Assembly (NCBI GenBank): GCA_022829145.1
Contig: CM040746.1
Location: forward strand, 27,774,832 to 27,838,831
Reading direction: 5' to 3'
From: Albula goreensis
Taxonomy: Eukaryota; Chordata; Actinopteri; Albuliformes; Albulidae
DNA length: 64,000 nucleotides
Numbering within the stretch: position 1 is the stretch's first letter; the number at the start of each line of letters is the position of its first letter. The notes beneath the pieces are model-generated. The model was not told where the DNA came from. It saw only the letters and a list, made by a program, of their open reading frames with translations, and ran no database searches. A program made the translations under genes and the position numbers. Shown here in pieces: positions 12,341 to 26,024 of this stretch.

Positions 12341-14044
12341 AAGTATTTTATTTCAAATATTTTCTTTTTATTTGGTTTAAAAGCTTTTTACTCGTTTCAG
12401 TAATATATTTCCAGTAAACAAAGACATAAAACAGAGTAACAGGTAAACAGTGCGGACATACATTTAAACCAAATGACATTTTTTTTTATTACTAGAATGA
12501 AGAGAGTGCTGCAATGTAACAGTGCAGAAAGAAATGAGTGCAATGAATGCACAAAACATAAATCCCACCTGTATGTCTTATGCATTCTGCTTTAAGCAGG
12601 CACTCCTACACACTATACAATGGAATACAATTTAACATGGAATGTGACATATGAACCGGTAAGACAGAGAGAGTAGAACTTGATTTGTTAAAATGGTAAT
12701 ATTAGAACATCCTGGAAAACATTTTTATTTATTTTAGTTAACCCGGTCTATGATACCACAGGACAGATGGCACAGGGCTGTTGATCATTGAACAATTAAA
12801 TGCCATTACTGAAGGCAGATGAATAAATTTTTAAATGCCAAGTCTTTCACAGACATAACCGGATCTTTGTCATATTGCGTTGTTCCAGGACACTCTTCAC
12901 TTTAGCAATTAACTAGAATTTAAACTGGAATGACTTTTACAGTACATGGAATGTTATTGGATAGGTGAAACCCTTTCAAACACAACACAACAAATACCTT
13001 TGGGAAATGAACAGTACAGGAACAAGCATCAATCAGGCCTGTATATGAAAGTACATTTACAGGAATGGAATCATTTTCATCTCAATGAGACATGAGGCAA
13101 GGGTTTTTAATAATCAATGGGAGATGGAAATGACAAACAACATATATATTGTATCACTGACACAAAACAGTAAAATAAAATGGAGAGAACACAATGGAAA
13201 AATATAAAAAAATGGGGACAGACAGGATTGCAGAATGAAAAGGGAAGCAAAACTCTGAATGATATAATACATTATAAAATAGCATTATTTAATGGAATAG
13301 TGATACATATCATAAGCCATCTGCACCTTATAGCTCCCTTGTGGGTGTTGGTGATAATTAAGGTTGTATAGATAATTATAAGGCACAGCAAAGAAAGTGG
13401 AAAAGTGTGTTTACATATAGAAGGGACTTTGGAATGCTAATTATGGTGATCAGGGCTGTTCTCTGACATTGACAAAAATTAGGCATTTGTATTAAATGCT
13501 TGACCTTTCAGTTCTCTGGAAAAAAGCTAGACAAAATCCCAGGGAAGTGTTTGGTTTGACATCTGAACATAAACCCAGCAAGTAGACCATACCTGGCCAG
13601 TTGATTAGTGCTTGGAATGGTACACGTTATATTGGGTCTGAGTTTTTGAAAAATCAGCCCTCAGTGCCCTTTACAGTAGAGGGCACAACAGAGGCACAGT
13701 GTGAATGAAGGGCAGTAACTGTATTGGAGCAAGTTTTCAGGGGGTGGAGCCAGACGTCAAGCCCAACCTCTGAGTTTAAAGCTTGGTTGACACTCCATGG
13801 TGTCATGCCATCAAGTTCTCACTAATAATGCTTTGTCTCACTGTAACATAAAGTAAAATAGTGTTTTTGCTTTTTTTAAGTTTTTTTTTTTTTTTGCTAA
13901 TTTGTGCTGGTGAATCTTTTGAATCTGCATTATGTTTTAACTCTTGTGTGTGTTGTACTGGAATGTTGGATTGGTATCACACTGCATCTGTTGCGTGAGC
14001 TGTATTGTACAGGCAGTTTTCTTTTGCTCCTGTGTGCTGAGAAG
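12341..14044 (-). other. atl3: Probable 3'UTR of atl3
   Basis: Non-coding sequence after the atl3 stop. Candidate AATAAA signals on the minus strand correspond to TTTATT at 12724-12733 (two overlapping), 12367-12372 and 12347-12352, giving 3'UTR lengths of about 1.3 to 1.7 kb. It contains a T-rich tract at 13879-13895. The exact end cannot be fixed from sequence alone. Confidence 0.45.
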
Positions 14045-17000
14045 CTAGCTGGATTTCTTCACTTGGGCAACTGGTGATCCTCTTGTCTTGTTCAGCACCA
14101 CTGTTGCCTGAAACATTCCAATTAAAATTACTACCTTATGAAAAAACACATCATTAAACAAATATACAATTACCAAACATGACACCCCTAAATGACCCAT
14201 GAATGACTTTGAAAGAAAGCAGTCACCTGAGACAAGCATCTATACATTGTACATCTATAAACAGAAATATGATCTATGCATTTATACCAACATCTGGTGA
14301 TTTACTGAAGTACTGGAATGATGTGGAAAGTTAAACATAAACAATGGCAAACACAATCTCAACAGTACAAGACAAGATGTATTGATCTAAAAGTACTGAA
14401 ATAATTATTTGTGTGGCTGATGTGATAGAGGAAAACTTTGTTTGGCCTCATGATTTTAAACAAATGTAAAATATTCTATTTTATAATATTATATTTTCTG
14501 CTATTACCCTGAACAGCTACCTGGTAACATCTCCCCTTGTTCTTACCTGTTCCAGTACCACACCGGCCGCTTGGTCAATTGCAGTCCCCACACCCCGGTA
14601 TTTGCCCGAGTAGCGGATGAAGGCCCATGTGAGCATGGCAATCATGGCCAGGAGCAGGACACAGTCGCATGCCGTGGAAACGGTTGCCAAGCCAATGAAA
14701 AGTAGCACCCCCGACAGCACGTACAGGAAGCACACAAGGACAAACAACACCGCGGGTGTCCGGAATGCACTGAAGATGTTCTTAGACTGTAAGAATGATA
14801 AGGGGAAGTATCACAGACAAATTGAGATTATGAAATATCAGGACATACTTCAAGCATGCATCTTTAAGCATGCACATTTAAGTTGTGGATGTAGAACCAT
14901 GCAAATGTTAAAAATTTCAAATTGATTTTTTTTCATGGCAACCACCTCTACTCACATTTTAATTGATCACACTCTTTACACATGTGCAACACAGGATCAA
15001 AGGGAGTGATGCAGTAAGTCCCTCACCTCGTTGTGTTTACTGAATGACTGCCACAGTTCAGCCACCTCTGCTTCCAGCTGGGACTGGTAGCGATCACAGA
15101 AGTCTTGTCCTCCCATTTTTTTGATGGAAGTAAAGAGATGGAGGGATTCTCTGAGGAAGAAGTTGTGCTTTTCCTCCAGAGAATCTGGAGAGACATAGGG
15201 TAGGTCTCCCCCACAGGTCTGCAAGAAAGTGAAAGAATGAATCTTGCTTGAGAGCCATTGTTGCTCTAAAAACAAGTTTTGAAAAATGTGTTCTTCAAAT
15301 ACCTGCAGTGGAGATGTGGAAACACCAAGTGAAAAGGGACAATAACTCTGAAGTATTTAAAAAGGCAGCAATGTAGCCGAGTCACTTACTTTGTATGCTA
15401 ATTAGGAATATGTTTCAGTGATGAAAGAGGTCTGACAATCATCAGATTTGATGATTAGTTAACAGAATTCCAAAGAGTCCTGATTATCAGTGCCCGAACT
15501 GCAGGTGCATCAGTCATATACTGCAAAAATGATTCATTATAACAATGCGTGCCAAACACAAACAGCCTGCACCACCAAAGAGGAGTAGTTGTCATGAGAC
15601 AAAGCTCATCGACACGTACAGACAGACTCTTAACAGGACAGCTGTAAGGCACCCCAAAATTAAATTGAATCAACATGTCTGGGACCCAGTTTCAACAAAA
15701 GTTTTGAGCTTCACAAAGCTGGTATTTATGGCAGGGCCGCCACTCAGATCTGGACCCCTGAGCAATGGAAAAAGTGATATGGTCTGATGAGTCATCTTTT
15801 ATACTTTTTGTACTTCTAGAGGAGTTTATATTTGAAGAAATGCAACTTTCCTTCATGATGCTCCCATATTCCAAGGTGAAACAATGTCGAATACACAAAA
15901 TTCACTATGGATTAATCAAGATTAAACTGTGGTAAAAATTGTAATACAGCATCTGTACAATTTGAACAGGACATATTCATATTTTGTTAAGCATATTGCT
16001 TTGATCTAGCAATGTGCTCAGTAATTGAACCCAAAAACACATACACACCTTCTCCATATTCTTGTAGTACTGGTCTTTGGCTGCAGCCACAGCTGCTAGG
16101 TTGTTAGCTTCCGCTGTAGCCTGAGAGAGAGACAGACAACTGCCATGTAGGTGATTGACACAAAATGACCGGTCTGGATAATTTTCTATTACTTCTGCAT
16201 AAAGTTATAATAATCTAAAACAGTGCACTGTACGCAATTACACATGGAACATGGCTACTTAGCATACAAGAGACTTCATTGGTTAATTCTCTCCTTAGTA
16301 ATTTTATACAACTCTATAAAACTCTAAATCAATCCTATCCAAAACATCTTTAATTTAACAGAGACTTTTAATGAGTAGAGAAATATTACATGCGTTCCTT
16401 GAATCAACAGATGAATGTAATAACTGCATTGATGTATGAGACACATATCACAGTGGGTCATGTGAATAAGGTCTGTCAAAAGGGCAGAGTGGATATGATG
16501 CAGATGTCTAGCAGACAGTGGAAAGAAATATACCAATAGCATTGACTTGGGATGGGGTAGATCCTCTCCCTGGTAGATCTTTATGTATGCCTAAAAGCAC
16601 AAAATGACAGACAACAAAATAACAAAATAAAAACAACATTCAAAGATGATGTATGTGCTGCAACAAACAATTAATTCCTACGTTCCCCATTAAATTGGTC
16701 TGGTGAGGATAGCAATACATTATGGGCTAGTATAAGCTAGCTTTCTTTGATATGTATGCTTACATCATACCAACATGCACACAGTAACACATAACACAGT
16801 CTCATTGTTAATTAAAATTAAAATGAATAACTCATCCTGTCAGGAGTTTTTAAGGTTTGTCAGAGACAGTACTGGCAGTGTAAAGTACAGAGAAAAATGC
16901 TTGCCTTAAATACTTTGGGGCCTTACATCACATTTTATCTCACTATGCTCATTTTGTTAGTAGATATCCTTATCTTGGGGGAAGAGAAGAGCAGCCACAA

Positions 17001-20000
17001 ACACTGGAACACTGGTGTACTGATAAATGCATCGCTGGGAAACAACTGCTCACATAAATAACTGGGCTCAGCATGGGTGGAACATATTGATAGTATCATG
17101 CTAAACTACAGTGAGAGGTGGACAAATCCAAGGGTACAGAGAGACAGGATCTGTTATTCCGTTACTTTACCTTAAAGTACTCCACTAGTCCCCTGCAGGT
17201 GACCTTGTTACCATTGATCTCTTTCTCGGCCAGACTGTCAGAATGGAGAAGTGTTGGAATCAAACTGCGGAGTTCCTCCTTGAACTCTGTGGCCACGTCT
17301 GAAGGGCAGGGATCAATAAGTAATCAATGAATCAGTCTTGCAATCAGTAAAACCCCAGTTGAACAATATTGAATCCAGCTGTGACAAATCACATTTTCAT
17401 TTATTTAAAATAAAAAAATATTGCTGTAATGTTCAGTAAATTCATGAATCTTGTAAATAAGCCAACTGAAATTGAACAAATGCAAACATAACCAGCAGTA
17501 TAACATATGCACACCTACTGACCAGCAAATATATCACACGCACATACCAACCCCCAGGTCAACATACAGCTGAACAGATGGGCATACCCTTGAGCTGCCC
17601 ATTGAAAGCTGGGCTGGTGGCAACCTTTAACCCTGGGTGTGGCAAAAGGAAACAGGAAATGGAAGAGAAGCAGGAGTAGATGTGCTCTCTCACAGTCTGC
17701 AGCTCTTCATGCTGAGTCTCCTTCACCTGTACAACATCATACAATGTCACTATTAAATACTACAGTATCCGTTCCTTTCGTTCGAACTAAACAGCCTGTC
17801 CTACTGCAACACAATTACTAACGTCTCTCAGGTTTTGTCTGCACAAAAGCTTCATCACAATAAAGGAGTCAATCATAAAGGGAGTGGCTCCACTGCTGGT
17901 GAATCCCCCAAAGGCAGAGGTGTGGGTGTATACTTTGCTGTAGTCCAGCACAAAAACAGCTTTTTAACCAATTAAAGTTTTGATTGAAGATTAATTTATG
18001 GACATGAGTATAATTCAGAGAAAAACGAGGTTGGCACGGCCCTAAAAATAGTATTGAAGAATATTATTCTATGCGGCAACAGTGGTATAAAATGCACATA
18101 GGAAACAACACAACTTTTATTGTGTTTTATTACTATTTTGCAAGAAAAGGCACAGCAGTTACCTGCAAACGTTTGTCCAAGAATTCACTGCCTCCTTTGA
18201 AACCATATTTATATTCATAGGGAAAGCTCCAGTCTCTGATGAGGAACATTAGTGACTAAGGGGAGAAGGGGAGAGAGAGAGAATGCATTTATAAATTACA
18301 AGACTTTTGTGGTGTACTTTTTTTGTCTTGTGAAAAGAAGATTCTATCTGCACACACCATAGTGCAAATATTATCTTCTTTTACATGACTTATCCTAATT
18401 CCCACACCTTCTAAACTTTATTAAATTATGCCTTCCCAGAAATTAAGAACATTACGAATTTGCCTTCACAGGCCAAAGAAATCCACATTGATTGATACAT
18501 ATAAAACATATTTATGCCTAAAATAAGTATATCATATAAGTGAAGACAGAAATTATATAATGTGGTACACACTGACAAAAGTGAACCCTGCCCCTGCAGG
18601 TGATAAATTATTAATTTAATCTCAGGAAACAGGCAGGTGTTTAAATAATCTGAGGTGTGCATTTGTGCTCGTTTCTGATCTTTCAGACCTCAAACATCAT
18701 ATTTCCACCCAGTCATTTATTCATTTAGCAGATATGAAGGACCTGATGCAGGTGTGTGGGTTCCCACCTGAAAAGGCTTCAGGAAGATCTCATCCATTGC
18801 CAGTCGGCCATACTCTGTGAACAGCTGCAGAGAGACAGAGAAAATGGGGACAATAACAGATAAGACTGTACATTTAGCATGTAGGTAAATGTGTGAGTGG
18901 CGGCTGCACCGCCATGCACAGCACACAAACACACAAGCCTGTGTCGCTATGGGGAAGGGGTACAGGAGCCTGTAATTAGCAGGTGCAGTGTTCCTGTGGG
19001 GGGAAGGGGGCAGAGGGGTTATTAACAGGTAGGTAAAGTGTAGCTGTAAGAGAAGGGTTTGATTGCCAGGTGGGGTGTTGCTCAGGTAGGGGGCACAGAT
19101 GGTGCATGATTACCAGGCACACTGTGAAATGTAGCTGCAGGAGGTGGCAGAGCTTTGTGTAATTGGAAGAAACAAGGATGCTGTGAGAGGGCGGGGGGAG
19201 GGGGATGGCGTGGGGGAAGAGTACATGACTGGCAAAAGAGTGTCTGCTTAGTGGGTGCAAATGAGTACCGAAGTGGATGCGTCATTGCAGCACTATCTGG
19301 CCACAACACTTAGGTCTTTGTGAATTTTGAATTTTCCAATAGAAAAATGAATAGATACGCTTTCAATGAGCAACCATAAACCAAAGACAGATAATTCATA
19401 TTAGTCATCAGATGCTTATTTTCAAATGATACTGACAATGTATTCACTAAGATCAAAAAGGCACAGAGCAGAAGGATTGCTTTGACTTTGCATATATGGC
19501 CATGACATGCATCAGGTACCAGTTTTTATGGTCAAGTATTTAGGTGCTTAGCATAGTGTTTTTAACCGCTTCTTGTGTGCACGCACTGGTTGTAATAGAT
19601 TGGATCTGCATTATCCACATATTGAAATCAATATAATCGATTAAGAATAAAGAATTATCCCCTCCACAATCTGTGAGTAAAGGTTAAGATATTTTAAGTA
19701 ATTTTATTGTATGTTTTAAACATGTCAATAAAACCTTTGAATGTGAAAATTCCAACTGGATCCAGAATGGTGCCACTGAGGTCAGGACTTCAGTCCTCAA
19801 TATGCATGTGGGAAGAGCAGAGTAAGTGATTGCTGGATAACAAACCTGGAGCTGTTGTAGGTCATCTTCTTGGATGTTCTGAGACAGGTTATAAATCTAT
19901 AGTGACACAAGCAAAAGACAATGATCAATCAAAACCAATCCTTTAACACAGATTACCGCCACTGATTGCTCACAATATATTTGCAGTGCTGACCAGAGCA

Positions 20001-22739
20001 GGGAGGAAAGAAAACAAAGATTAGATCTGGCATTAGATCTGGCATGGACAGACCAACCAGACAGACACAACATTTTCACAGTCACATGAACAATTCAGGC
20101 TATGCCAAATTATGCATTTATACATTTATAAAGTAAATAATGAAGTGCTGTAATTAAGCTACAAGTCAGAATGACAAAGACAAGTGAAAAGCTTGCATTT
20201 AAATTTAAGTTTGTTTATATAGACAAGAATGCTCAAAAACAAAGACACACACACATACAGAATCTTTTGTGAAATCTTGGTTTGGAGATCATTCATTTCA
20301 ATTTCCTGTTCTGGGTTACTTATCAGTGTGTTGCTTTTCAGTTGTAAAAGACTAATTTACTTGCTGGAATGTGTTATTTTACCCAGCACTCTACTGGAGG
20401 ACATTGACAGAATTTTCTATTTATGGGAGCCAGTTTTTAGACAAGAAGCAAAAGCCCAAACTCAACACTAGCTAACTAAACTGAGTTGTGGCTATGCTTG
20501 TAGTCATCTAGCTATAATTGTATTTTCTGACACACTACTCTGCTGTGAGTCATTGAAACTGGATCAGTACCATCTCAATCAATCCCCATATTGTTTAGAT
20601 TTGTTATTGCTGCATTTTAAAGAATGTCTGGGAAAACCACTGCTCCTTGAATAATACTTGAATAATGAAAACATATACTCACTAGCTGCTAGACAGAAAG
20701 CATGCTTTCTGTTCTGTGTGGTTTTCTTGTGCCAGACAGATTTGTTTGTGGAAATGCATTGTACAGAAATCGCAGGTTGGCGCAGGCGGAGTGAGGCAAA
20801 TTTTTAATTATGTGTTTTGCATTACAAATTAACTGGTGAGCTGTGGTGCAATACCATTATTTCCATCCCCAGACACGAATCCCCAAACACACACACCAAG
20901 ATGTAATTTATGTGCACACAAAGGCCATACCAAACAGACTTGCAGAAGCAGGTCAGCCAGAATTAAGGCCAAGACAGTACCTGTATGGAGCTGGTCATAG
21001 TGCTGAGAGCAAAAATGGTGGCACAGTCCTTGACAGTTGACTCGGTGTCAAATGCCCCCTGGGTGTCCATCAGCAGTACTGCCACCTGTAAAGCACAGCA
21101 ATTGGCTTCTTAATGCAGTGTACAGTTCAGCATCACATTATCAAGAATAATGATGCATCATCAAAATCACTCAGTCAACAGCAGACAGCAATCTGTGCCG
21201 TCTGCAGTACCAACAGCCGAAAAATAAACAGTTTTACTTTCATATCTCAAACTGAACCATATGAGTATGATCATGAATATACTTATTAATTTCAGGAATG
21301 GTTGATGTCTTTAAGTCCAGTGCAGGTTCCCATGACCTGCGTGAACCACAGCCTATATACAGCCTACAACTTGTTTTCGGTGGAAAAAAAAAATTACAAT
21401 CTCCTTCATCCAGAGAAAAACACACCACAGTCACAAAGCAATTAATTATCACAATAAATGAGACTCTGGAAATATAGAACAGGCTTCATGCACTTTGGAG
21501 GGCTCATGTAGTATCCAGCTATAGTATAACCTGGTGGAAAGGTTTTTAGTCTGCCCTGTTTCCCCTGCTGAATGCACTAGGACTTCATCTGGTTGACCAG
21601 ACACATGTGCCAGCTGTGCAGGAATTGCAGTCCTTTGGCAGAGCAGCTCCCAAGACCAGTGCATGGGCTGCAGAGTGAAAAACTAGAATATATGCCCTCT
21701 ACTCTGCACTGTCTTCAGTTTAGATGGTGATCTAAAGATTTTGTACGATTTAAAATAGGAACAAGGCAATAAAAGCCTAAAAGGTAAAAACTGGTAAAAA
21801 AAAAAAAAAAAAAAAAGGGAAAAACTGAGGAATAAATAGACGGTGCAGGTGCAGAGAAGTAGTTCATTTACATTTCCCTTCCCAGGAGAGACACGGAATC
21901 AAAATACTTTTTATAATGCATTTAAAAAAAAAAAAAAAAACTGTCACTACCTCTCTTCTTAATCAAATCACTCATCATAACTTCCTCCGACTTTCCACTG
22001 AAGTGAAAATTAAGGCTTAATGAAGCAACACTGGCATATCTCTCAAACCAGCCACAGGGAATCCCTATTCAGAGGGTGTATGTGCAGGGCTTGGTACCTC
22101 TGTGCCGTCACTCTTCTGAACCTGGAAGACCTCGCTCCACAGCTGAATGCCCGTGGTTTCGGGCTCCGAGCCCCCCCTCCATGAGAAGCCAGTCAGCGGC
22201 TCATCCTCCTCACCCAGCCAATTCTCCTCAGACTGATGGACAGGCACAAGAGTTCTGTTAAGACCAGTGACCAACAACAATGCTGTCCTGTCATGTGTTA
22301 ACAAAAACCAATCACAGAGTTCTACCAATTAAAACAGTCAAGAACAAAGCATTTCAGTTTGTCCTTAACAGGGATGACTGGTTTTTAAGGCTCCCCTCCC
22401 AAAAGGAGTGGGACTACTTGAAGTCCCAGTTCTCTATAACACAATTTAATGCTGTGACTTTACCCCTGGTACAGGACATGGTATGTGCATCAGAATCAAT
22501 AGCATATGCATACAGAGAATCCTCAAAGCACTGACCTTCCTGTACATGTATCTGAGCAAGAAGTCCAAGATGAAGCTTTTCCCCTTCCGGAAGGCCCCAG
22601 CCACAGACAGTACCACGACATGCTTCTCTCGCACCTCTGGAGCAAGCAGTATCCGTTCCAGGGCCTCCGTGTCAAGGGAGAAGGAGTGGTCATCCTTGCT
22701 TACGGTCACTATCTGGACTGGACCAGGCTCACTACCCAT
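14045..22739 (-). CDS. atl3: Atlastin-3, ER membrane-fusing GTPase
   Basis: Dynamin-family GTPase that tethers and fuses ER tubules. Twelve coding exons on the minus strand: 22536-22739, 22098-22232, 20981-21085, 19846-19896, 18768-18824, 18163-18255, 17588-17726, 17171-17298, 16534-16590, 16049-16120, 15027-15218, 14786-14547 and 14107-14045 (the last two plus the phase-1 split at 17588/17298 were checked for frame). They join to 511 residues, against about 540 in human ATL3. Visible: P-loop GAFRKGKS (48-55), switch region [19 protein letters not shown] (120-123), RD guanine-binding motif (191-192), three-helix-bundle region, paired membrane segments (about 422-470) and a basic tail ending KKSS. 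Start: ATG at 22739 with A at -3 and G at +4; a non-coding exon ends at 24346. Choice of atl3 over atl1/atl2 rests on gene neighbourhood and the short N-terminus. A Tc1 relic sits in the intron before the exon at 15218. Confidence 0.88.
15600..15815 (+). mobile_element. Decayed Tc1/mariner transposase fragment
   Basis: Inside an atl3 intron, opposite in sense to the gene. In broken frames it reads VSTKVL, then [12 protein letters not shown], then PEQW, then VIWSDESSF, in the order found in Tc1-like transposases: end of the DNA-binding helix-turn-helix region, then the start of the DDE catalytic domain with the WSDE motif. About 25 residues between GRAA and PEQW are missing, a frame change falls near 15770, and the rest of the catalytic domain is absent or unrecognisable. 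I could not find its terminal inverted repeats. It is a dead relic. Confidence 0.75.
18971..19165. repeat. Degenerate minisatellite in atl3 intron
   Basis: About four diverged copies of a 40-50 base unit built as an ATTA-CAGG start, a GTG-TAGCTG-like middle and a G-rich AGGGGGCAGAGG-like end. Copies begin near 18971, 19018, 19059 and 19106. The G-rich strand is the plus strand. It lies between the atl3 exons at 18824 and 19846. Confidence 0.5.
21796..21816 (+). repeat. Poly(A) tract
   Basis: Uninterrupted A run of 21 bases in an atl3 intron. A second A run of 17 bases lies at 21924-21940. They may mark old retroposon tails, but no SINE body was recognised next to them. Confidence 0.8.
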
Positions 22740-24345
22740 TATTCTGACAATGGTACTGCCGCCTGTGTGTGGTAAAATCTTTGCGTCAAGACGATGACTC
22801 GACTGTCTTGTGGTTATTCATTAAAACACCTCAACTATCAACAACTATTAATTCAGTCAAAATCCAATCAAACAGTTTCCTGATACTTTTGTTTACGCTT
22901 TCAAGATGACACCAAAAGGTGGCCTTTAAAATTAACATGTATATGTCTAAACCCATTCAATAACAACAATAGCCCCGTTTATCTGAGCAAAGGACTGCGG
23001 TACATGTACGTCTGCGTGTGATGCAGTGACCCAGCTGTGAGGCCGATGCATGCTTCTCTACAGCACACTGGTGCTAATGCTTCCTGAATGAGGCTCTTTG
23101 TTGCTGTAGCAGGAGCCAGCCTCTCCCACAGGCAACAAACACAAGGAATCCCAGTGAAAATCTAGCTAGAAAAATATTTGTGATTAACAGATAAACAACT
23201 CAAATTTTTTTTGAAGCTGTTGCTATCATAACACTGAAACATGAGGAGGATCACAGTCTGAGGTATTCAGATCAGGAAAGAGATTTTTCCTCTTCTGAGT
23301 CAAGATTTTGATTCCTATATTCCAGTTGCGATTTCTATAGTTACTGTATAACACATAATGACAAGATGAAGGCAGAAGGTGTGTCAAGAATAAATGTGCC
23401 AGGCGTGGCACACATCTGATGAGTTAACATGCCATGAATTTCCTCTGAAACAGAGCCAGGAATCAAACAAGGGAGAGACTGAACGCCAGCAAGACAAGAT
23501 ACAGAGGCACTCAATGAATGTACAATGTGTGTTAAGACAAGAGTGAGAAGGTACCACCATGTGGAATGCCATGTGAGTGTAAAGAATAGAATCTGAAATA
23601 TTCTGTTCCACCCAAAACCCCACAGGCAAGTCTGACGTTTTCTCTTACAAGTGCAATTAACCACAATTCTACTCAGTAACATACATTGTTAACTTGAGAA
23701 ATCTTGTAAAAATCTTCACCAGCCCTTAGGGCTTGGCTAACAATATCAACATCAATGACCCCTTTAGAATATAACTATTAGAAATACAGCAAAGCGTGAA
23801 ACAACCTATCTGATAATACTATCTCTCAAATGAAAAGCATAGCAACATTTTCAAGTTAGAAACATTCCAAACTGACTGTGTCCCGCGTCAAATAGTACCA
23901 GGTAAAACATATAATTTTATTCCTAAACTCCATCTATAATTGGATAAATTCTGTGACAATGTACTATATGACGGCTACATATACGCTTTTAGAAAGATAC
24001 AGCAACCAACTATTAGCTAGTTAGCTACCAAATGGGTTTCAGCTTGCTAGTGTCAGACCGCCCTTCATCATAACAGAGAAAATGAGACAAACTACCTGTA
24101 GCGACAATTTAATTAATCCTTCCAAACTCATTTGCCACTTAAATTTTACATTTAAACTACTTTGTGAGCTAGCTAACTAGAAGTTACACTTTAACATGTC
24201 TCGTTTGATCACAATACCTATAGTTGCGTGCTTGCACCTACAGGGTACAATTTATGACGTTAGCTTGATTTCTGGTTAATGATGCCAATGCATCTAAAAT
24301 AGTAGCACAATTTCCGAGGACTGCTGAGCTTTACGTTTTGCATAC

Positions 24346-24420
24346 CGTGAGTAACCGATGGAGTGAAGCGGCAGACAAAGCTTCTTTTTGCTCCTTGGCA
24401 AGAAAAAAATACCAAAATAC
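24346..24420 (-). other. atl3: Probable non-coding first exon of atl3
   Basis: The minus strand shows CACG followed by a GTATGC donor at 24345-24344, and a matching acceptor (CACACACAG) lies just before the exon that holds the start codon. No ATG is seen in this short stretch. The 5' border is not defined; the ZNF143-type sites upstream support a transcription start here. Confidence 0.4.
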
Positions 24421-24477
24421 CGTCCAAAACTTTTAGCTACCTACTACGATTCCATTGACACTTCCCACATCAATGGT

Positions 24478-24611
24478 GCTATAGGGAATGTAGTCCGTAT
24501 ATAAAAACTCCATAATTGATTACAAGAAAGTACAGTATTGTAAGAACTTCAAGTCCCATACTGCTCTAAGACTGAAGGGTTGCTTCCAAGTTCCATTATG
24601 GGAGGTGTAGT
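24478..24611 (-). promoter_or_regulatory. atl3: Cluster of three ZNF143-type sites at the atl3 promoter
   Basis: Three matches to the ZNF143/THAP11 element (ACTACAnyTCCCAnnATGC): minus strand 24494-24478 (ACTACATTCCCTATAGC), plus strand 24546-24564 (AACTTCAAGTCCCATACTG) and minus strand 24611-24591 (ACTACACCTCCCATAATGG), the last the best. They lie 70-190 bases upstream of the proposed first atl3 exon. This factor typically marks housekeeping promoters close to the start site. Confidence 0.6.
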
Positions 24612-24619
24612 CCTTTCTA

Positions 24620-25320
24620 CTCGTTGCGAATACGGAAATTGTGCATAGGTGGCACCCAGTTCGTCATTCTTTCCCTGAATTTACGCCCAGCTTTGGCTAA
24701 GGAAAATGAGATCTGATTTGATCTTAAAATTATAGCTGGTGAACATTGTTTAACAGTTTTGCATGGTGGGCGCCATGTTTCCACGTATGTTTTGTACAAA
24801 ACTACATAACGCTAGCATTACAACCACAATTTGTGTCCGCTAGCAGTTAAGACACTGTTTCCTATTTACTTATGAGTTAACAGAAACTGTTTGTCCAGAG
24901 GCGCATTCGCTATACTTAATCTTCATTTATACGTAATTTTCAACTACGTTTGTTTTTCCCCTGGGTGTGCCCTGCCGTGTGGGCTGAGATAGACACCGCC
25001 CTTCCGCAGTTATAGAAGCCTATAATGACGGGCATAATCTGTTGTACCATGTGCATTATTCTTCATCGATAATAAAGAGTTGCATCGGTACATTTGACTG
25101 AGACAAGAGGAAGCAAGCAATGCACTGCAGAGCTGCTCAACTCTCCTGCAAAACACTTGTCCCACAGTAAATACGTTTAACCACTAGAGGGCGAAGAAGA
25201 AGCACAACGGCAGTTCCTTTCTGATGTTAAACATGAAAATATATCACTATTTAAACTGTTAGTTACAGAGGCATGGATTCTTTCTCATACAGACACAGAG
25301 AAACTTAATTTAACTAACAT
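24620..25320. other. Spacer between atl3 promoter and forkhead gene
   Basis: No coding exon recognised. The sequence is AT-rich apart from a short moderately GC-rich patch near 24960-25010. It separates the forkhead gene 3' end from the atl3 promoter, both on the minus strand. Confidence 0.5.
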
Positions 25321-25340
25321 TTAAAGAATCTCTGGGACTC

Positions 25341-25346
25341 TTTATT
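25341..25346 (-). terminator. Candidate poly(A) signal of the forkhead gene
   Basis: AATAAA on the minus strand, about 680 bases after the stop codon at 26025. It is the nearest canonical signal I noticed downstream and would end the 3'UTR near 25320. Confidence 0.5.
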
Positions 25347-26024
25347 GTCTACAGAAAGAATAGAGAAAATAGATTAAAAACCTCTTTCTTTTTCTCCATC
25401 AGGCTAGCCATCATACAAAATCATTTCTTACAGAAAATACTTTGAGCAGTCATGGAAATATACAAAACAATTAATGTACTTGTTTGAAAGAATGAACTAC
25501 AAAACTAAAATATTTAATTTGTATGTTAAACACAAACTAAGGAATTACAGATAAAACCTCAAAACGTTCTTGCTCCCCTGAATCACAGCATAGATTTACT
25601 GGCAGTTGATTTCACAATCATTTTCTTAATACAGTGTTGTATTAGAGGTACTGTCATGAAACAATATTCACATGCACAAAGTACTTAGTAACATGTGTCT
25701 GTAGCACCCATCTAGTCTCCATCATTGAATAAATGTCTTTTCAATTTGTAGTTCAACATTTCAATTTCTTATATTTGCATTACAAATTGTGACAATTTCC
25801 TAAAACAGGGCTGTTCAGCATGCATGATTTGTCAGTGCATGTGTGTTTCAAAAGTGCATCTGGTAAGTGTAGTATTTAGTGCTTTTACTATATCACTGTG
25901 TCAGCATATGAAATCTGACTGTTTCAGGCAGTTTTGGTATCCATCTGGTTGTATACATCAGCCTATCAGGGTATATGTCAGCCAGTCTGTTGCAGCTCAC
26001 ACCCAGAATAACTCCTAAGGAGAC

